A DNA stretch of 64,000 nucleotides from RHKX01 sp035759925 (GTDB lineage: Bacteria > Actinomycetota > Thermoleophilia > Solirubrobacterales > 70-9). Where the stretch lies: the NCBI GenBank assembly GCA_035759925.1, contig DASTTY010000044.1, forward strand, positions 1-64,000, read 5' to 3'. Below the pieces are notes generated by a model, which saw nothing but the letters and a program-made list of their open reading frames with translations, had not been told where the DNA came from and ran no database searches. The translations under genes were made by a program, and so were the position numbers. Shown piece after piece: positions 25,185 through 33,343 of this stretch; position 1 is the stretch's first letter; every line of letters starts with the position of its first letter.

Positions 25185-25325
25185 CTATGTCAGGTTCACG
25201 GCCGCGGCGAGGCCGACCGCGATCAGGGTGATCGCGTAGCCCGTGTAGCCGTTGATGGCGACGAGCAGGGCCGCGATCAGGCAGATCGTGACGATCGTGA
25301 TCCAGGAGCCTCGGGCGAGATCCAC
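25185..25325 (-). CDS. Small two-helix membrane protein (46 aa)
   Basis: A GTG-initiated frame encodes 46 aa with two hydrophobic stretches ('WITIVTICLIAALLVAI' and 'YAITLIAVGLAAAVNLT') joined by NGYTG, a compact helical hairpin. It fills the gap between the REPIN-like repeat and the roadblock-domain gene on the opposite strand. No clear ribosome binding site is visible, so the evidence is only hydrophobicity and codon-position GC. The function is unknown. Confidence 0.5.
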   Translation of the reverse strand: MDLARGSWITIVTICLIAALLVAINGYTGYAITLIAVGLAAAVNLT

Positions 25326-25372
25326 GGCGCTATTTTCACGCAGGTGATGGATGGAAGCAGGCGCGGCGCGCG

Positions 25373-25714
25373 ATGACGGCGATCGACCGGAGTGCCGAGG
25401 ACCTCGTCGCCGGGCTGATCGAGGGCTCTGGCGGCCTCCGCGCCTGTGCGCTCATCTCGCCGGCGGGCGATGTCCTGGCCGCGACCGCCGAAGCGGAATG
25501 GGCGGGGCAGGCCGAGCGCCTCTGGCGCGCTGCCGCCGACCCGGTCCGCGGCGATGCCGAGCATGTTCACGTGGCGATCGACGGCGGCGAGCTCTTCGCC
25601 GTCCGCGGCGAGAGCGCGACGGCGATCGGCATCGCCGACCGGTTCTCGCTCGCGTCGCTGGTGCTCTGCGACCTTCGTGAGGCGCTGCGTCGCCTCGCCG
25701 GCGGGGCCGGATGA
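25373..25714 (+). CDS. Roadblock/LC7-like domain protein
   Basis: This 113-aa protein resembles bacterial roadblock/LC7 (MglB-type) domains: an N-terminal helix, 'ACALISPAGDVLAATAEAEW' (first strand pair), 'VHVAIDGGELFAVRGE' and a final helix. Such proteins usually partner small GTPases of the MglA type, but none is encoded here. The ATGA overlap with the next small gene indicates co-translation. The assignment rests on pattern and size only. Confidence 0.6.
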   Translation: MTAIDRSAEDLVAGLIEGSGGLRACALISPAGDVLAATAEAEWAGQAERLWRAAADPVRGDAEHVHVAIDGGELFAVRGESATAIGIADRFSLASLVLCDLREALRRLAGGAG

Positions 25715-25926
25715 TCGAGAAGCCGCATCGCTTCCTGCTCGACCGGGTCAGCTCCTACTCGGAGGAGGGCCGCGCCTACCTGCGCCGCCGGAGGATCCGC
25801 AGCCGGCCGTTCGCCCGCGTCCGCTATCCGGGCGGCGCCGAGGTGAGGCTCGATCCCGACGGCGAGCGCGGCCTCGAGCTCTTCGCCGTCGCCCACGCCC
25901 TGATCGACGACGGCAAGCCGGGCTGA
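25711..25926 (+). CDS. Small basic protein of unknown function (71 aa)
   Basis: It reads 'MIEKPHRFLLDRVSSYSEEG...', is rich in Arg, and has one 'FARVRYPGGAEVRLDPDGERGLELFAVAHALI' segment that looks like a small beta-alpha unit. The 4-bp overlap with the roadblock-domain gene suggests the two products act together. There is no signal peptide, membrane helix or known motif. Confidence 0.55.
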   Translation: MIEKPHRFLLDRVSSYSEEGRAYLRRRRIRSRPFARVRYPGGAEVRLDPDGERGLELFAVAHALIDDGKPG

Positions 25927-25984
25927 TCGGGGAATCGGAGCGGCCGGGGGGCATGGATCGCGGCGCCGGGGTTGAGGCTCACGG

Positions 25985-26212
25985 ATGCCTGCGATCGATC
26001 AGGACGGGCTCGCGCCCGACGAAGCGCGCGCCGTGCGCGCCGCGCTCGCGCGCGACCCTGCCCTCGCCGACGAGCTCGATCTGATCCTCCCGGCGTTGTC
26101 GGCGAGCGGGCGGCGAGCCTTTCTACGCGCGTTCGCCGGCAGTTGTGCGGCGGGCGGGCGGCCTGCCGCCGCCGTCCTCGAGGCGCTCGTCGCCACCGCG
26201 GAGCGGCGCTGA
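25985..26212 (+). CDS. Small helical protein of unknown function (75 aa)
   Basis: This short, Ala/Arg-rich, all-helical sequence ('DEARAVRAALARDPALADELDLILPALSASGRRAFLRAFAGSC') lies 58 bp after the 71-aa gene on the same strand. The repeated 'ALARDPALADELD' style resembles small helical adaptor proteins. No family was recognised. The codon pattern supports translation. Confidence 0.45.
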   Translation: MPAIDQDGLAPDEARAVRAALARDPALADELDLILPALSASGRRAFLRAFAGSCAAGGRPAAAVLEALVATAERR

Positions 26213-26303
26213 GCCGACACGGGGCGCGATCAAGCGGTCCGGGCTTCTCCGGCCAGAGCGCCGCACCGGCGCCCCGACCCCCGATCGAGGAGAGCACCCG
26301 CCG

Positions 26304-28190
26304 ATGATCAAGAACCGTCCCGACCGCCGATCCGTGGCCATCCTGCCGCTCGTCCTCTGCCTGATCGCCCTGCTGATCGCCTGTGTCGCGCCTTCGTCGG
26401 CGGCCGCCGGGCAGTACGACGTCGTCCAATGCGATCGCTCGAACCGCGAGTTCGCGGATGCCCGCTTCGACCGGGTCAACGGCGGCGACTACGGCTTCCT
26501 CTACCGCTGCGAGGAGGACGAGGATGGGAACGCGCTGCAGATCCGCCCGATCACCGGCTCGCCGAAGGGGCGATACGGACGGATCTCCTGGTCGGCGCCG
26601 GCGGGGGCGAGGATCGTTGCCGCCGACGTCGAGGCGCGGCTCCGCAACGACGCGGGCCACGAGGCGCGGCTCTCGTTCCTCGGCGATCGCGGCGAGGAGG
26701 TCGGGCGGATCGCGACCGGCCGCGACAGCGCGACGGGCTTCGAGCGCTACGGCCGCGAGCTCGGTGACGGCGGCCGCGCCGGCTTCGCCGCGACGCTCGC
26801 CTGCGATGCCGGGAGCGGCTGCCCGGCGAGCGATCGCGCCAAGGCCTGGCTGCGATCGGTCGGGCTGACGATCGACGACCGGCATGCGCCGGCCCCGGTC
26901 GCCGGCGGTTCGCTCAGCTCGCCTGGTTGGCACCGCGGCGCCGGCACGCTCGGCGCCGTCGCCTCCGACGAGGGGTCAGGGGTGCGCCGCTTCGAGATCA
27001 CCGTCAACGGCCGCGCCGTGCCGCCGTCGCGAACCGTCCCCTGCGACGTGATCGCCGGGACCGCCAAGGTGCGGCGGATGCGTCCCTGCCCTGCCGCCTA
27101 TGCGGTCGAGGCCGCAGCCGACACCCGCGCCTTGCCGTTCGTGAACGGCCCGAACGCGCTTCGGGTCTGTGCCTTCGACTACGGCGCCGGCGCCGTGCCC
27201 GGTTGCACGAGCCGCACGATCCACGTCGACAACGCACCTCCCGAGCTCGCCTTCGCCGCCGGCGAGAGCGACGACGACCCGGAGCTGATCCGAGCGGCGG
27301 CCGTCGACCGTCATTCCGGGCTCGCCGCCTGGTCGATCGCCTATCGGCCGCTGGCCGGGGGCAGCTGGCGTGAGTTGCCGACTCAGCGGACCGGTGGCGA
27401 GTTGCGGGCTCGCGTCGACTCGAGCTCGGAGCCGCCGGGGCGCTACGTCTTCCGGGTCCTCGCCACCGATGCCGCCGGCAACGCCGCGGCCAGCACCGCC
27501 CGTGCCGACGGCAGCGCGATGATCGTCGGGTTCCCCCTCCGCCATGAAACGCGGCTGCGGGCGGCGATCGGCGGCCGCGAGCGGGCACGGATCGGTTACG
27601 GCTCGCGGCCGCGGCTCGAAGCCGTGCTCCGCGGCGCCGACGGTGACCCGGCGGCGGGTCAGGAGGTCGAGGTCGTTGAACGGTTCGTCGCGGGCTCCTC
27701 GCTCGCCCCGATCGGACGGACGCTGACCACCGATGAGCACGGCCGTGTCGACGTCCGGCTCTCGCGTGGTCCCGGCCGGACGGTCGCCGTCCGCTACGCA
27801 GGATCGCGCCGCTGGCTCGGCTCCGAGGCGAAGCCGGTCCGCGTCGCCGTCCGCGGCAGCGCTCGGATCGAGCCGCTGCCGAACCGCGTCCGCGCGGGCA
27901 GGCGGGTCGTCTTCCGCGGGCGGATCGGCGTCCTCGGTGCAGCGCTGCCGAAGGGCAAGCTCGTCGAGCTCCAGGTTCGCGGCGCCGGGATCCGTCGCTA
28001 TCGGACCGTCGGCCACGCATTCCGCACCGACCAGCGCGGCCGCTGGCGGATGCGTTATCGCTTCGATCGCTTCTACTCGGAGCCGGCGCGCTTCAGCTTC
28101 CGCCTCCGGGTGCCGCGCGAGCGCCGCTGGCCCTACCTCGCCCCGGCGAGCTCGCGGCCGCGGAGCCTCGTCGTACGCCCGCGCCGCTGA
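26304..28190 (+). CDS. Large secreted protein with Ig-like repeats
   Basis: This 628-aa protein starts at ATG 26304 with GGAGAG upstream. A signal peptide covers residues 1-36 or so, ending AAAG. The mature protein starts 'QYDVVQCDRSN'. Beta-rich segments follow, including Ig-like stretches 'GVRRFEITVNGRAVP', 'APPELAFAAGESDDDPELIRAAAVDRHSGLAAWSIAYR' and a C-terminal part similar to carboxypeptidase-like or Ig-fold linkers ('GRVVFRGRIGVLGAALPKGKLVELQVRG'). It is likely exported and cell-surface or free. Related long secreted proteins seem common in Thermoleophilia. Function unknown. Confidence 0.75.
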   Translation: MIKNRPDRRSVAILPLVLCLIALLIACVAPSSAAAGQYDVVQCDRSNREFADARFDRVNGGDYGFLYRCEEDEDGNALQIRPITGSPKGRYGRISWSAPAGARIVAADVEARLRNDAGHEARLSFLGDRGEEVGRIATGRDSATGFERYGRELGDGGRAGFAATLACDAGSGCPASDRAKAWLRSVGLTIDDRHAPAPVAGGSLSSPGWHRGAGTLGAVASDEGSGVRRFEITVNGRAVPPSRTVPCDVIAGTAKVRRMRPCPAAYAVEAAADTRALPFVNGPNALRVCAFDYGAGAVPGCTSRTIHVDNAPPELAFAAGESDDDPELIRAAAVDRHSGLAAWSIAYRPLAGGSWRELPTQRTGGELRARVDSSSEPPGRYVFRVLATDAAGNAAASTARADGSAMIVGFPLRHETRLRAAIGGRERARIGYGSRPRLEAVLRGADGDPAAGQEVEVVERFVAGSSLAPIGRTLTTDEHGRVDVRLSRGPGRTVAVRYAGSRRWLGSEAKPVRVAVRGSARIEPLPNRVRAGRRVVFRGRIGVLGAALPKGKLVELQVRGAGIRRYRTVGHAFRTDQRGRWRMRYRFDRFYSEPARFSFRLRVPRERRWPYLAPASSRPRSLVVRPRR

Positions 28191-28198
28191 GCGGTGCG

Positions 28199-28227
28199 CT
28201 GACCGCGCCGCTGAGCGGCGCGGTCAG
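28199..28227. terminator. Bidirectional hairpin terminator between convergent genes
   Basis: A perfect 14-bp inverted repeat (CTGACCGCGCCGCT / AGCGGCGCGGTCAG) with a single central base lies just after the stop of the secreted-protein gene. It contains the ccmH stop codon. Its symmetry suits both strands. Confidence 0.6.
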
Positions 28228-28697
28228 GGCTCGTAGCGGCGCAGGTCCTCGCGAAGCCGAGCCTCGTCGACCGGTTCCGGCTCGGGGCCGGCGGTCGGCG
28301 CCGCGGCTGCCTCGTCGCGGCGCTGGTCACGGCGCCAGCGCCGCGCCGCAAAGCCGACGAGGGTGGCGCCGGCGAGCACCGCGACGACCGGGAGGATCCA
28401 GCCGCCGATCAGGTCGAAGCCGTCGTCGCTGGGGACCGCGAGGACCTCGGGGCCGTACTCGTCGACGAGCGCCGCCTTGATCTCGTCCTTGGTCTTGCCC
28501 TGCGCGATCAGCTCGTTGATGAAGACGCGCTCGCGCTCGGCCTGAGGGCTGCTCGAGAGCTGCAGCGTCGTGCCGCAGATCGTGCACATCACCTCGTCCT
28601 CGATGTCGGGAAGCGAGGCGTTTGCAGCAGCGGCGGCAGCCGGCAGCAGCGCCGCGCCGGCGATCGCCGCGACGAGCAGGAACGCCAGGCGCCTCAT
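28224..28697 (-). CDS. ccmH: Cytochrome c maturation protein CcmH
   Basis: This 157-aa protein has a signal peptide (residues 1-25), then the thiol motif 'VMCTICGTTL' (CxxC; the usual form is LRCxxCQ), a helical bundle ('QAERERVFINELIAQGKTKDEIKAALVDEYGPEVL') and a C-terminal transmembrane helix. CcmH keeps the apocytochrome CxxCH cysteines reduced or presents them for haem ligation outside the membrane. The ATGA overlap with ccmG shows coupling. The C-terminal tail after the helix is acidic and Ala-rich. Confidence 0.92.
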   Translation of the reverse strand: MRRLAFLLVAAIAGAALLPAAAAAANASLPDIEDEVMCTICGTTLQLSSSPQAERERVFINELIAQGKTKDEIKAALVDEYGPEVLAVPSDDGFDLIGGWILPVVAVLAGATLVGFAARRWRRDQRRDEAAAAPTAGPEPEPVDEARLREDLRRYEP

Positions 28698-29218
28698 TGC
28701 TTCACCGTCGCGGCGGTGATCAACGGCGCCACCCGTTCGTTCAGGAACCGCTCGTCCATGGGCCCGCGCTGGATCAGGGCGAGCTTCCCGTTCGGGTCGA
28801 CCAGGAAGGACTCCGGGAAGCCGAGGACGCCATAGGCCTCGCTGCGGTCGCCGGTGTCCTTGACCATGTCCCAGGTCAGCCCGTACTCGTCGATGAAGGC
28901 GTTCGCGTCGACGCTGTTGTCCTCGGAGTTGATGCCGAGGACGACCAGGTTCCCGTCGTGCTTCTTCGCGAACGACTCGATCGCCGGCGACTCCTGCTCG
29001 CACGGCTTGCACCACGAGGCCCAGAAGTTGACCAGGACCCACTCGCCCCGGTAGTCGGAGAGGCTGATCGTCCCCTGGCCGTCGAGTCGCTCGATCGGCG
29101 CGTCGGGTGCCGTCTGGCCGACCGCGATCTGCGCGCCCCGCTTGGCGATCAGTCCGAACGCGAGCAGCGCGATGAACGCGATCGCGGCGAGCACGGCGAT
29201 GAATCCGCGGTTCGACAT
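28694..29218 (-). CDS. ccmG: Thiol:disulfide interchange protein CcmG/DsbE
   Basis: This 174-aa protein has an N-terminal membrane anchor (residues 5-25) and a thioredoxin fold with active site 'WASWCKPC' (about residues 67-74) and 'GFPESFLVDPNGK' (cis-Pro loop). It reduces apocytochrome c or CcmH outside the membrane. It is the first gene of the ccmG-ccmH pair and lies downstream of tRNA-Gly on the same strand. The other Ccm genes in this window are on the plus strand from 30361. Confidence 0.93.
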   Translation of the reverse strand: MSNRGFIAVLAAIAFIALLAFGLIAKRGAQIAVGQTAPDAPIERLDGQGTISLSDYRGEWVLVNFWASWCKPCEQESPAIESFAKKHDGNLVVLGINSEDNSVDANAFIDEYGLTWDMVKDTGDRSEAYGVLGFPESFLVDPNGKLALIQRGPMDERFLNERVAPLITAATVKQ

Positions 29219-29260
29219 CGGCCGGGAAGGTTAGAGAGCGCCCGCGGCCCGCCGGTGAGA

Positions 29261-29330
29261 GCGGGTGAGGGGAATCGAACCCCCGTCACCAGCTTGGGAA
29301 GCTGGTGCTCTGCCATTGAGCTACACCCGC
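29261..29330 (-). tRNA. tRNA-Gly (CCC anticodon)
   Basis: The reverse strand folds into a complete cloverleaf: acceptor GCGGGTG/CACCCGC, anticodon stem CCAGC/GCTGG with loop TTCCCAA, and T-loop TTCGATT. The anticodon is CCC, hence glycine. The total is 70 nt, and CCA is not encoded. Confidence 0.95.
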
Positions 29331-29467
29331 AGGGGCGCTCATTCTAGAAAGCCGGCCGCGGAAAGGCCGAATCGCCTCGAGGTGGCTTGGGCAGTGAAGG
29401 GAGGTCAGTGGGACGGCGCTTAGCAGGGTGACGATCGGCTTGGCGCCGCCCGCGAGTCATTCGGGGT

Positions 29468-29514
29468 CTCAACTGCAAATCACTGTCCTATAGCGACACC
29501 AATTTGCAGTTGAG
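29468..29514. repeat. AT-rich nested hairpin in the intergenic gap
   Basis: A 13-bp perfect inverted repeat (CTCAACTGCAAAT ... ATTTGCAGTTGAG) encloses a second stem TGTC/GACA around CTATAGC. The roughly 260-bp gap between tRNA-Gly and the SDR gene holds no gene that I can support, and this element is far less GC-rich than its surroundings. It could be a small mobile-element remnant, a protein-binding site or an RNA structure. Confidence 0.6.
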
Positions 29515-29590
29515 TGTCGAAGTGAGGATCTGGCCGCCGCCTACCCCCATCCGCAACAAAATATCCCGTCAGGGGGAATCGATCCTCTGG

Positions 29591-30292
29591 TCAGCTCGAC
29601 TGCGACGTGGGCCGGATCAGGATCTCGTTGACGTCGACCCGGTCCGGCTGGGAGATCGCGTAGGCGATCGCCGCGGCGACGTCGTCGGCCTCGAGGGCGC
29701 CGGTCGGCCTGTTGTCGAAGAACGGCGTATCGACCATTCCCGGCTCGATCAGCGTCACCTTGATGCTGTCGTTCTCGTGCATCTGGCGGAGCTCCTGGCG
29801 GAGCCCCTCGCCGATCGCGGTCGCCGCCCACTTCGTCGCCGAGTAGAGTGAGCCCGGCAGCACCCGCCGCCCGGCGATCGAGCTGGTGATCAGGTAGTGG
29901 CCGGTGCCGCGCTCGAGCATGTGGGGGAGGGTCGCGCGGATCGTGAAGGCGACGCCGAGGACGTTGGTGAGGACCATCGCCCGCCAGTGCTCGGGCGTCT
30001 CCTCGAGGAATCCCCGCGCGGCACCGAAGCCGGCGTTGGCGAAGACGACGTCGATGCCGCCGAAACGCTCGATCGCCGCGGCGGCCAGCGCCTCGACCTG
30101 CTCCAGCTCGCCGACGTCGCAGGTCTTCACGAGGACGTCCTCGCGGTCGATATCGGCGGCGAGCTCGGCAAGGGGCTGCTCGCGGCGACCGGCGAGGACG
30201 AGGCGTTCGCCCTGCGAGCCGAGGCGGCGTGCGGTGGCGGCGCCGATTCCCGTTGCTGCTCCCGTGATCAGGACCGTCCGCGCTGCCGGCAT
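29591..30292 (-). CDS. Short-chain dehydrogenase/reductase
   Basis: This 233-aa classical SDR has the cofactor motif 'TGAATGIGAATARRLG' (residues 10-25), 'NAGFG', the catalytic Ser in 'ITSSIAG' and the YxxxK in 'LYSATKWA'. 'AGRREQ' at the end of strand 2 suggests NADP preference. The substrate cannot be told. It lies alone between the hairpin gap and the divergent ccmE gene. Confidence 0.9.
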   Translation of the reverse strand: MPAARTVLITGAATGIGAATARRLGSQGERLVLAGRREQPLAELAADIDREDVLVKTCDVGELEQVEALAAAAIERFGGIDVVFANAGFGAARGFLEETPEHWRAMVLTNVLGVAFTIRATLPHMLERGTGHYLITSSIAGRRVLPGSLYSATKWAATAIGEGLRQELRQMHENDSIKVTLIEPGMVDTPFFDNRPTGALEADDVAAAIAYAISQPDRVDVNEILIRPTSQSS

Positions 30293-30360
30293 CGTGCCTA
30301 TTCATACCACCGCCACGCGCTCCCGACCGGCGACCGGAGCCTGCGATAATCCCGGCCGCG

Positions 30361-30789
30361 ATGGATCCAGACCGGAAGCGCAAGATCCGTCTCGTGGTGG
30401 CCCTGACGGCGGCCGTGCTCCTGGCGGTGGCGCTGATCTACACGTCGTTCAGCGCCGGCACCGAGGCTCGTGAGCCCTCCGACGTGCTCGCCGCGGGCCC
30501 GAGCGACGAGACCTACCAGCTCACCGGCGAGGTCAAGGACTACCACCGCGACGGCACCGACCTCCGGTTCGACATCACCGACCGCGATGGCGGCGGTCAG
30601 GCGCTGCCGGTCTCCTACACGGGCGTCGTCCCCGACCCCTTCCGTGAGGGCCGCGAGGTGATCGTCACCGGCCAGCTCGACCAGGACGGGACCTTCGTGG
30701 CCGAGAAGGACAGCCTGATCACGAAGTGCCCGTCGAAGTTCGCCGACGAGGCCGCCGCCGACCCCGAGCACGTCGTGATCGACCAGTGA
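30361..30789 (+). CDS. ccmE: Cytochrome c maturation haem chaperone CcmE, Cys-type variant
   Basis: This 142-aa protein has a short cytoplasmic start, one membrane anchor (about residues 10-29) and an OB-fold domain ('YQLTGEVKDYHRDGTDLRFDITD'). The haem-attachment region reads 'SLITKCPSKF' (Cys123, Phe127), whereas the common form has HxxxY. Cys at this position occurs in the CxxxY class described from archaea and some sulfate reducers, but Phe in place of Tyr is odd. It carries haem to CcmF/H for ligation outside the membrane. It overlaps ccmF by 4 bp. Confidence 0.9.
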   Translation: MDPDRKRKIRLVVALTAAVLLAVALIYTSFSAGTEAREPSDVLAAGPSDETYQLTGEVKDYHRDGTDLRFDITDRDGGGQALPVSYTGVVPDPFREGREVIVTGQLDQDGTFVAEKDSLITKCPSKFADEAAADPEHVVIDQ

Positions 30790-33011
30790 GTGCACTCGGC
30801 TCGGCGGCGTTGATCGCCGCCCTCGTGGTCGCCGTCTATGCGGCGGTCGCGGCGCTGATCGGGACCCGCGGCGACCGCCGCTGGGTCGTCTCCGCCCGCC
30901 GCGCGATCTACGCGATGTGCGGACTGATGCTCGTCGCGGTGATCGCGATCGAGACGCTGTTCGTACGCACCGACCTCTCGGTCGCGCTCGTCGCCGACCA
31001 CTCGTCGACTACGACCCCGCTGCTCTACAAGCTGACCGCCCTCTGGGGCAGCCAGGCCGGCTCGCTGATGCTCTGGGCGTTCGTGCTCTCGATCGCATCC
31101 GCGGCGGTCCTCTATCTGACCCGGAACCGCCATCGCGAGGTGGCGCCGTGGGCGACCGCGGTCCTCGCCGGCGTCGCGATCTTCTTCATCGGGCTGATGG
31201 TCGCCGGCATCTTCTTCCCGGGGGCGGAGAGCTGGCCGTTCGCTGCCTCCGACCCGGTCCCGCCGGAGGGCGCCGGGCTGACGCCGCTGCTCCGCCACCC
31301 GGCGATGGCGATGCACCCGCCGATGCTCTACTCGGGCTACGTCTTCTTCACGATCCCGTTCGCGTTCGCGATCGGCGCCCTGATCACCCGGCAGCTCGAC
31401 GCGAGCTGGATCCGCTCGACCCGCCGCTTCGCGCTCGTCGCCTGGATCTTCCTCTCCGTCGGCCTCGCGCTCGGCGCCCGCTGGTCCTACAGCGAGCTCG
31501 GCTGGGGCGGCTATTGGGCGTGGGATCCGGTCGAGAACGCGGCGCTGATCCCGTGGCTGACCGGGACCGCGTTCCTGCACTCGATCATGGTCCAGGAGCG
31601 GCGCGGGATGCTCCGGGTCTGGAACGTCTCGCTGATCTGCGCGACGTTCGCGCTGTCGCTGCTCGGCACGTTCCTGGTCCGCTCCGGCGTCCTCGAGTCG
31701 ATCCATGCGTTCGGCGAGTCGAAGGTCGGGCCGCCGCTGCTCGTCCTGATCGGCATCGTCGTGATCGGCTCGACGATCCTGATCGTCTCCCGCCTCGACT
31801 CGCTGCGGTCCGAGCGGCGCCTCGACTCGCTGTTCAGCCGCGAGGCGATCTTCCTGCTCAACAACGTCCTGCTCGTCGGATTGGCGGCCGTCGTCGCGTG
31901 GGGGACCTTCTTCCCGCTGATCTCGGAGGCCGTCACCGGCGATTCGTCATCGCTCGCCGCTCCCTGGTTCAACCGCTACGCGACCCCGCTGGCGATCTTC
32001 CTGGTCCTCTTCATGGGGATCGGGCCGCTCGTCGCCTGGCGTCGGGTGACGCTGGCCGGGCTCTGGCGGGCGATCGCGGCCCCGCTGCTTGCGACCGCGG
32101 TGGTCGCGGTCGTTCTCGCCCTCACGATCGGCGTGTCCGAGAGCATCACCGCCTATCTGCTGTTCCTCGTCGCGACCTTCACGGTCGTCGCCGTGGTCAC
32201 CGAGTTCTGGCGCGGCTCCGTTGCGCGCCGTCGCCTCGTCGGCGGCAGCTGGGTTGCTGCCCTCGGATCGCTGCTGACCCGGAATCGCCGCCGCTACGGC
32301 GGCTACGTCGTCCACGTCGGACTGGTCCTCGCCCTGTTCGGGATCGCCGCCTCCTCGAGCTTCCAGACCAGCCGCGACATTCGTCTCAGCCCCGGCGATC
32401 AGGCGCAGGTCGGCGATTACACGATCACCTACATCAAGCCGACCTCGAGCATCGACGGGACCGAGCAGAAGCTCGCCTTCGGGGCGCTGCTCGACGTCAC
32501 CAAAGACGGCCGCCACGTGACGACGCTGAACCCGTCGCGGGAGTACTACTCGGGCGAGGCCGCCGACCCGAACGCCCCGCTGCGGAGCTTCTTCGAGGGG
32601 GAGGCGACGAGCGAGGTCGGCAAGACCGAGAGCTTCTCGCGCGACCTCTGGAGCGCGATGCAGCCGGATCTGAGCAGCTTCGACCGGGTGATCGACACGA
32701 AGGACCAGCGCTATGCCGACGCATTGTCGAAGCTCCCGGGCAGCGAGCGGTCCGACCCCCAGGTACAGGCGGTGATCGCGCAGGCACAGGGTCAGATGGT
32801 CCGTCAGCTCGCCGACCGCTACGTCGCTGACCCGCCGCCCGCCGAGATCCGCTTCAACGTCAACCCGTTCGTCGTCTGGTTCTGGCTCGGCGCGATCGTC
32901 GCGGTCGGTGGCGCGCTGTTCGCGATCTGGCCGACGCCGGAGGGACGCCGCCGGCGCGTCTCCGACGTCTACGGCGCCCGCCTTGCGCGCGAGCTCAACC
33001 GCGCCAACTGA
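30786..33011 (+). CDS. ccmF: Cytochrome c-type biogenesis protein CcmF
   Basis: This 741-aa polytopic protein starts at GTG 30786, inside the ccmE stop (GTGA overlap). The WWD haem-handling domain is clear: 'WGGYWAWDPVENAALIPWL' near residue 240. 'LWGSQAGSLMLWAF' and 'HPAMAMHPPMLYSGYV' are other CcmF signatures. The C-terminal part includes a periplasmic-type domain and a last helix. It forms the haem lyase with CcmH and transfers haem from CcmE to apocytochromes. The gene is followed by a short CcmI-like gene. Confidence 0.95.
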   Translation: MSALGSAALIAALVVAVYAAVAALIGTRGDRRWVVSARRAIYAMCGLMLVAVIAIETLFVRTDLSVALVADHSSTTTPLLYKLTALWGSQAGSLMLWAFVLSIASAAVLYLTRNRHREVAPWATAVLAGVAIFFIGLMVAGIFFPGAESWPFAASDPVPPEGAGLTPLLRHPAMAMHPPMLYSGYVFFTIPFAFAIGALITRQLDASWIRSTRRFALVAWIFLSVGLALGARWSYSELGWGGYWAWDPVENAALIPWLTGTAFLHSIMVQERRGMLRVWNVSLICATFALSLLGTFLVRSGVLESIHAFGESKVGPPLLVLIGIVVIGSTILIVSRLDSLRSERRLDSLFSREAIFLLNNVLLVGLAAVVAWGTFFPLISEAVTGDSSSLAAPWFNRYATPLAIFLVLFMGIGPLVAWRRVTLAGLWRAIAAPLLATAVVAVVLALTIGVSESITAYLLFLVATFTVVAVVTEFWRGSVARRRLVGGSWVAALGSLLTRNRRRYGGYVVHVGLVLALFGIAASSSFQTSRDIRLSPGDQAQVGDYTITYIKPTSSIDGTEQKLAFGALLDVTKDGRHVTTLNPSREYYSGEAADPNAPLRSFFEGEATSEVGKTESFSRDLWSAMQPDLSSFDRVIDTKDQRYADALSKLPGSERSDPQVQAVIAQAQGQMVRQLADRYVADPPPAEIRFNVNPFVVWFWLGAIVAVGGALFAIWPTPEGRRRRVSDVYGARLARELNRAN

Positions 33012-33025
33012 GGCCGGCCACCGCC

Positions 33026-33328
33026 TTGCTCGAGCTGCTGATCGCGATCCTGCTCCTCGTCGCCGTCGCGGCCTGGATCTCGGTCCCGCTGCGGAGTCGC
33101 GGGGCTCCGGTCGAGCCGGGCCTCGAGGACCCGGTCCTCGCCGAGCTCGAGGCCCGCAAGCAGGCCAAGTACCGCGAGATCCGCGACACCGAGCTCGACC
33201 ACGCCCAGGAGAAGCTCTCCGACGAGGAGTACGCCCGCCAGGATGCCGAGCTACGGCGCGAGGCGATCGCGATCCTCAAGGAGATCGACGCAGCCGAAGC
33301 AGAGCGTGGCAAAGCGGGAGCCAGCTAG
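33026..33328 (+). CDS. Short CcmI-like membrane-anchored coiled-coil protein
   Basis: This 100-aa protein starts with TTG. One N-terminal helix is followed by a charged helix 'LAELEARKQAKYREIRDTELDHAQEKLSDEEYARQDAELRREAIAILKEI', which resembles the N-terminal part of CcmI (membrane segment plus coiled coil) without the TPR domain that binds apocytochrome. It is 14 bp after ccmF and probably part of the haem ligation complex. The assignment is from context and pattern. Confidence 0.65.
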   Translation: MLELLIAILLLVAVAAWISVPLRSRGAPVEPGLEDPVLAELEARKQAKYREIRDTELDHAQEKLSDEEYARQDAELRREAIAILKEIDAAEAERGKAGAS

Positions 33329-33343
33329 ACTGGCGGCCCTCAC

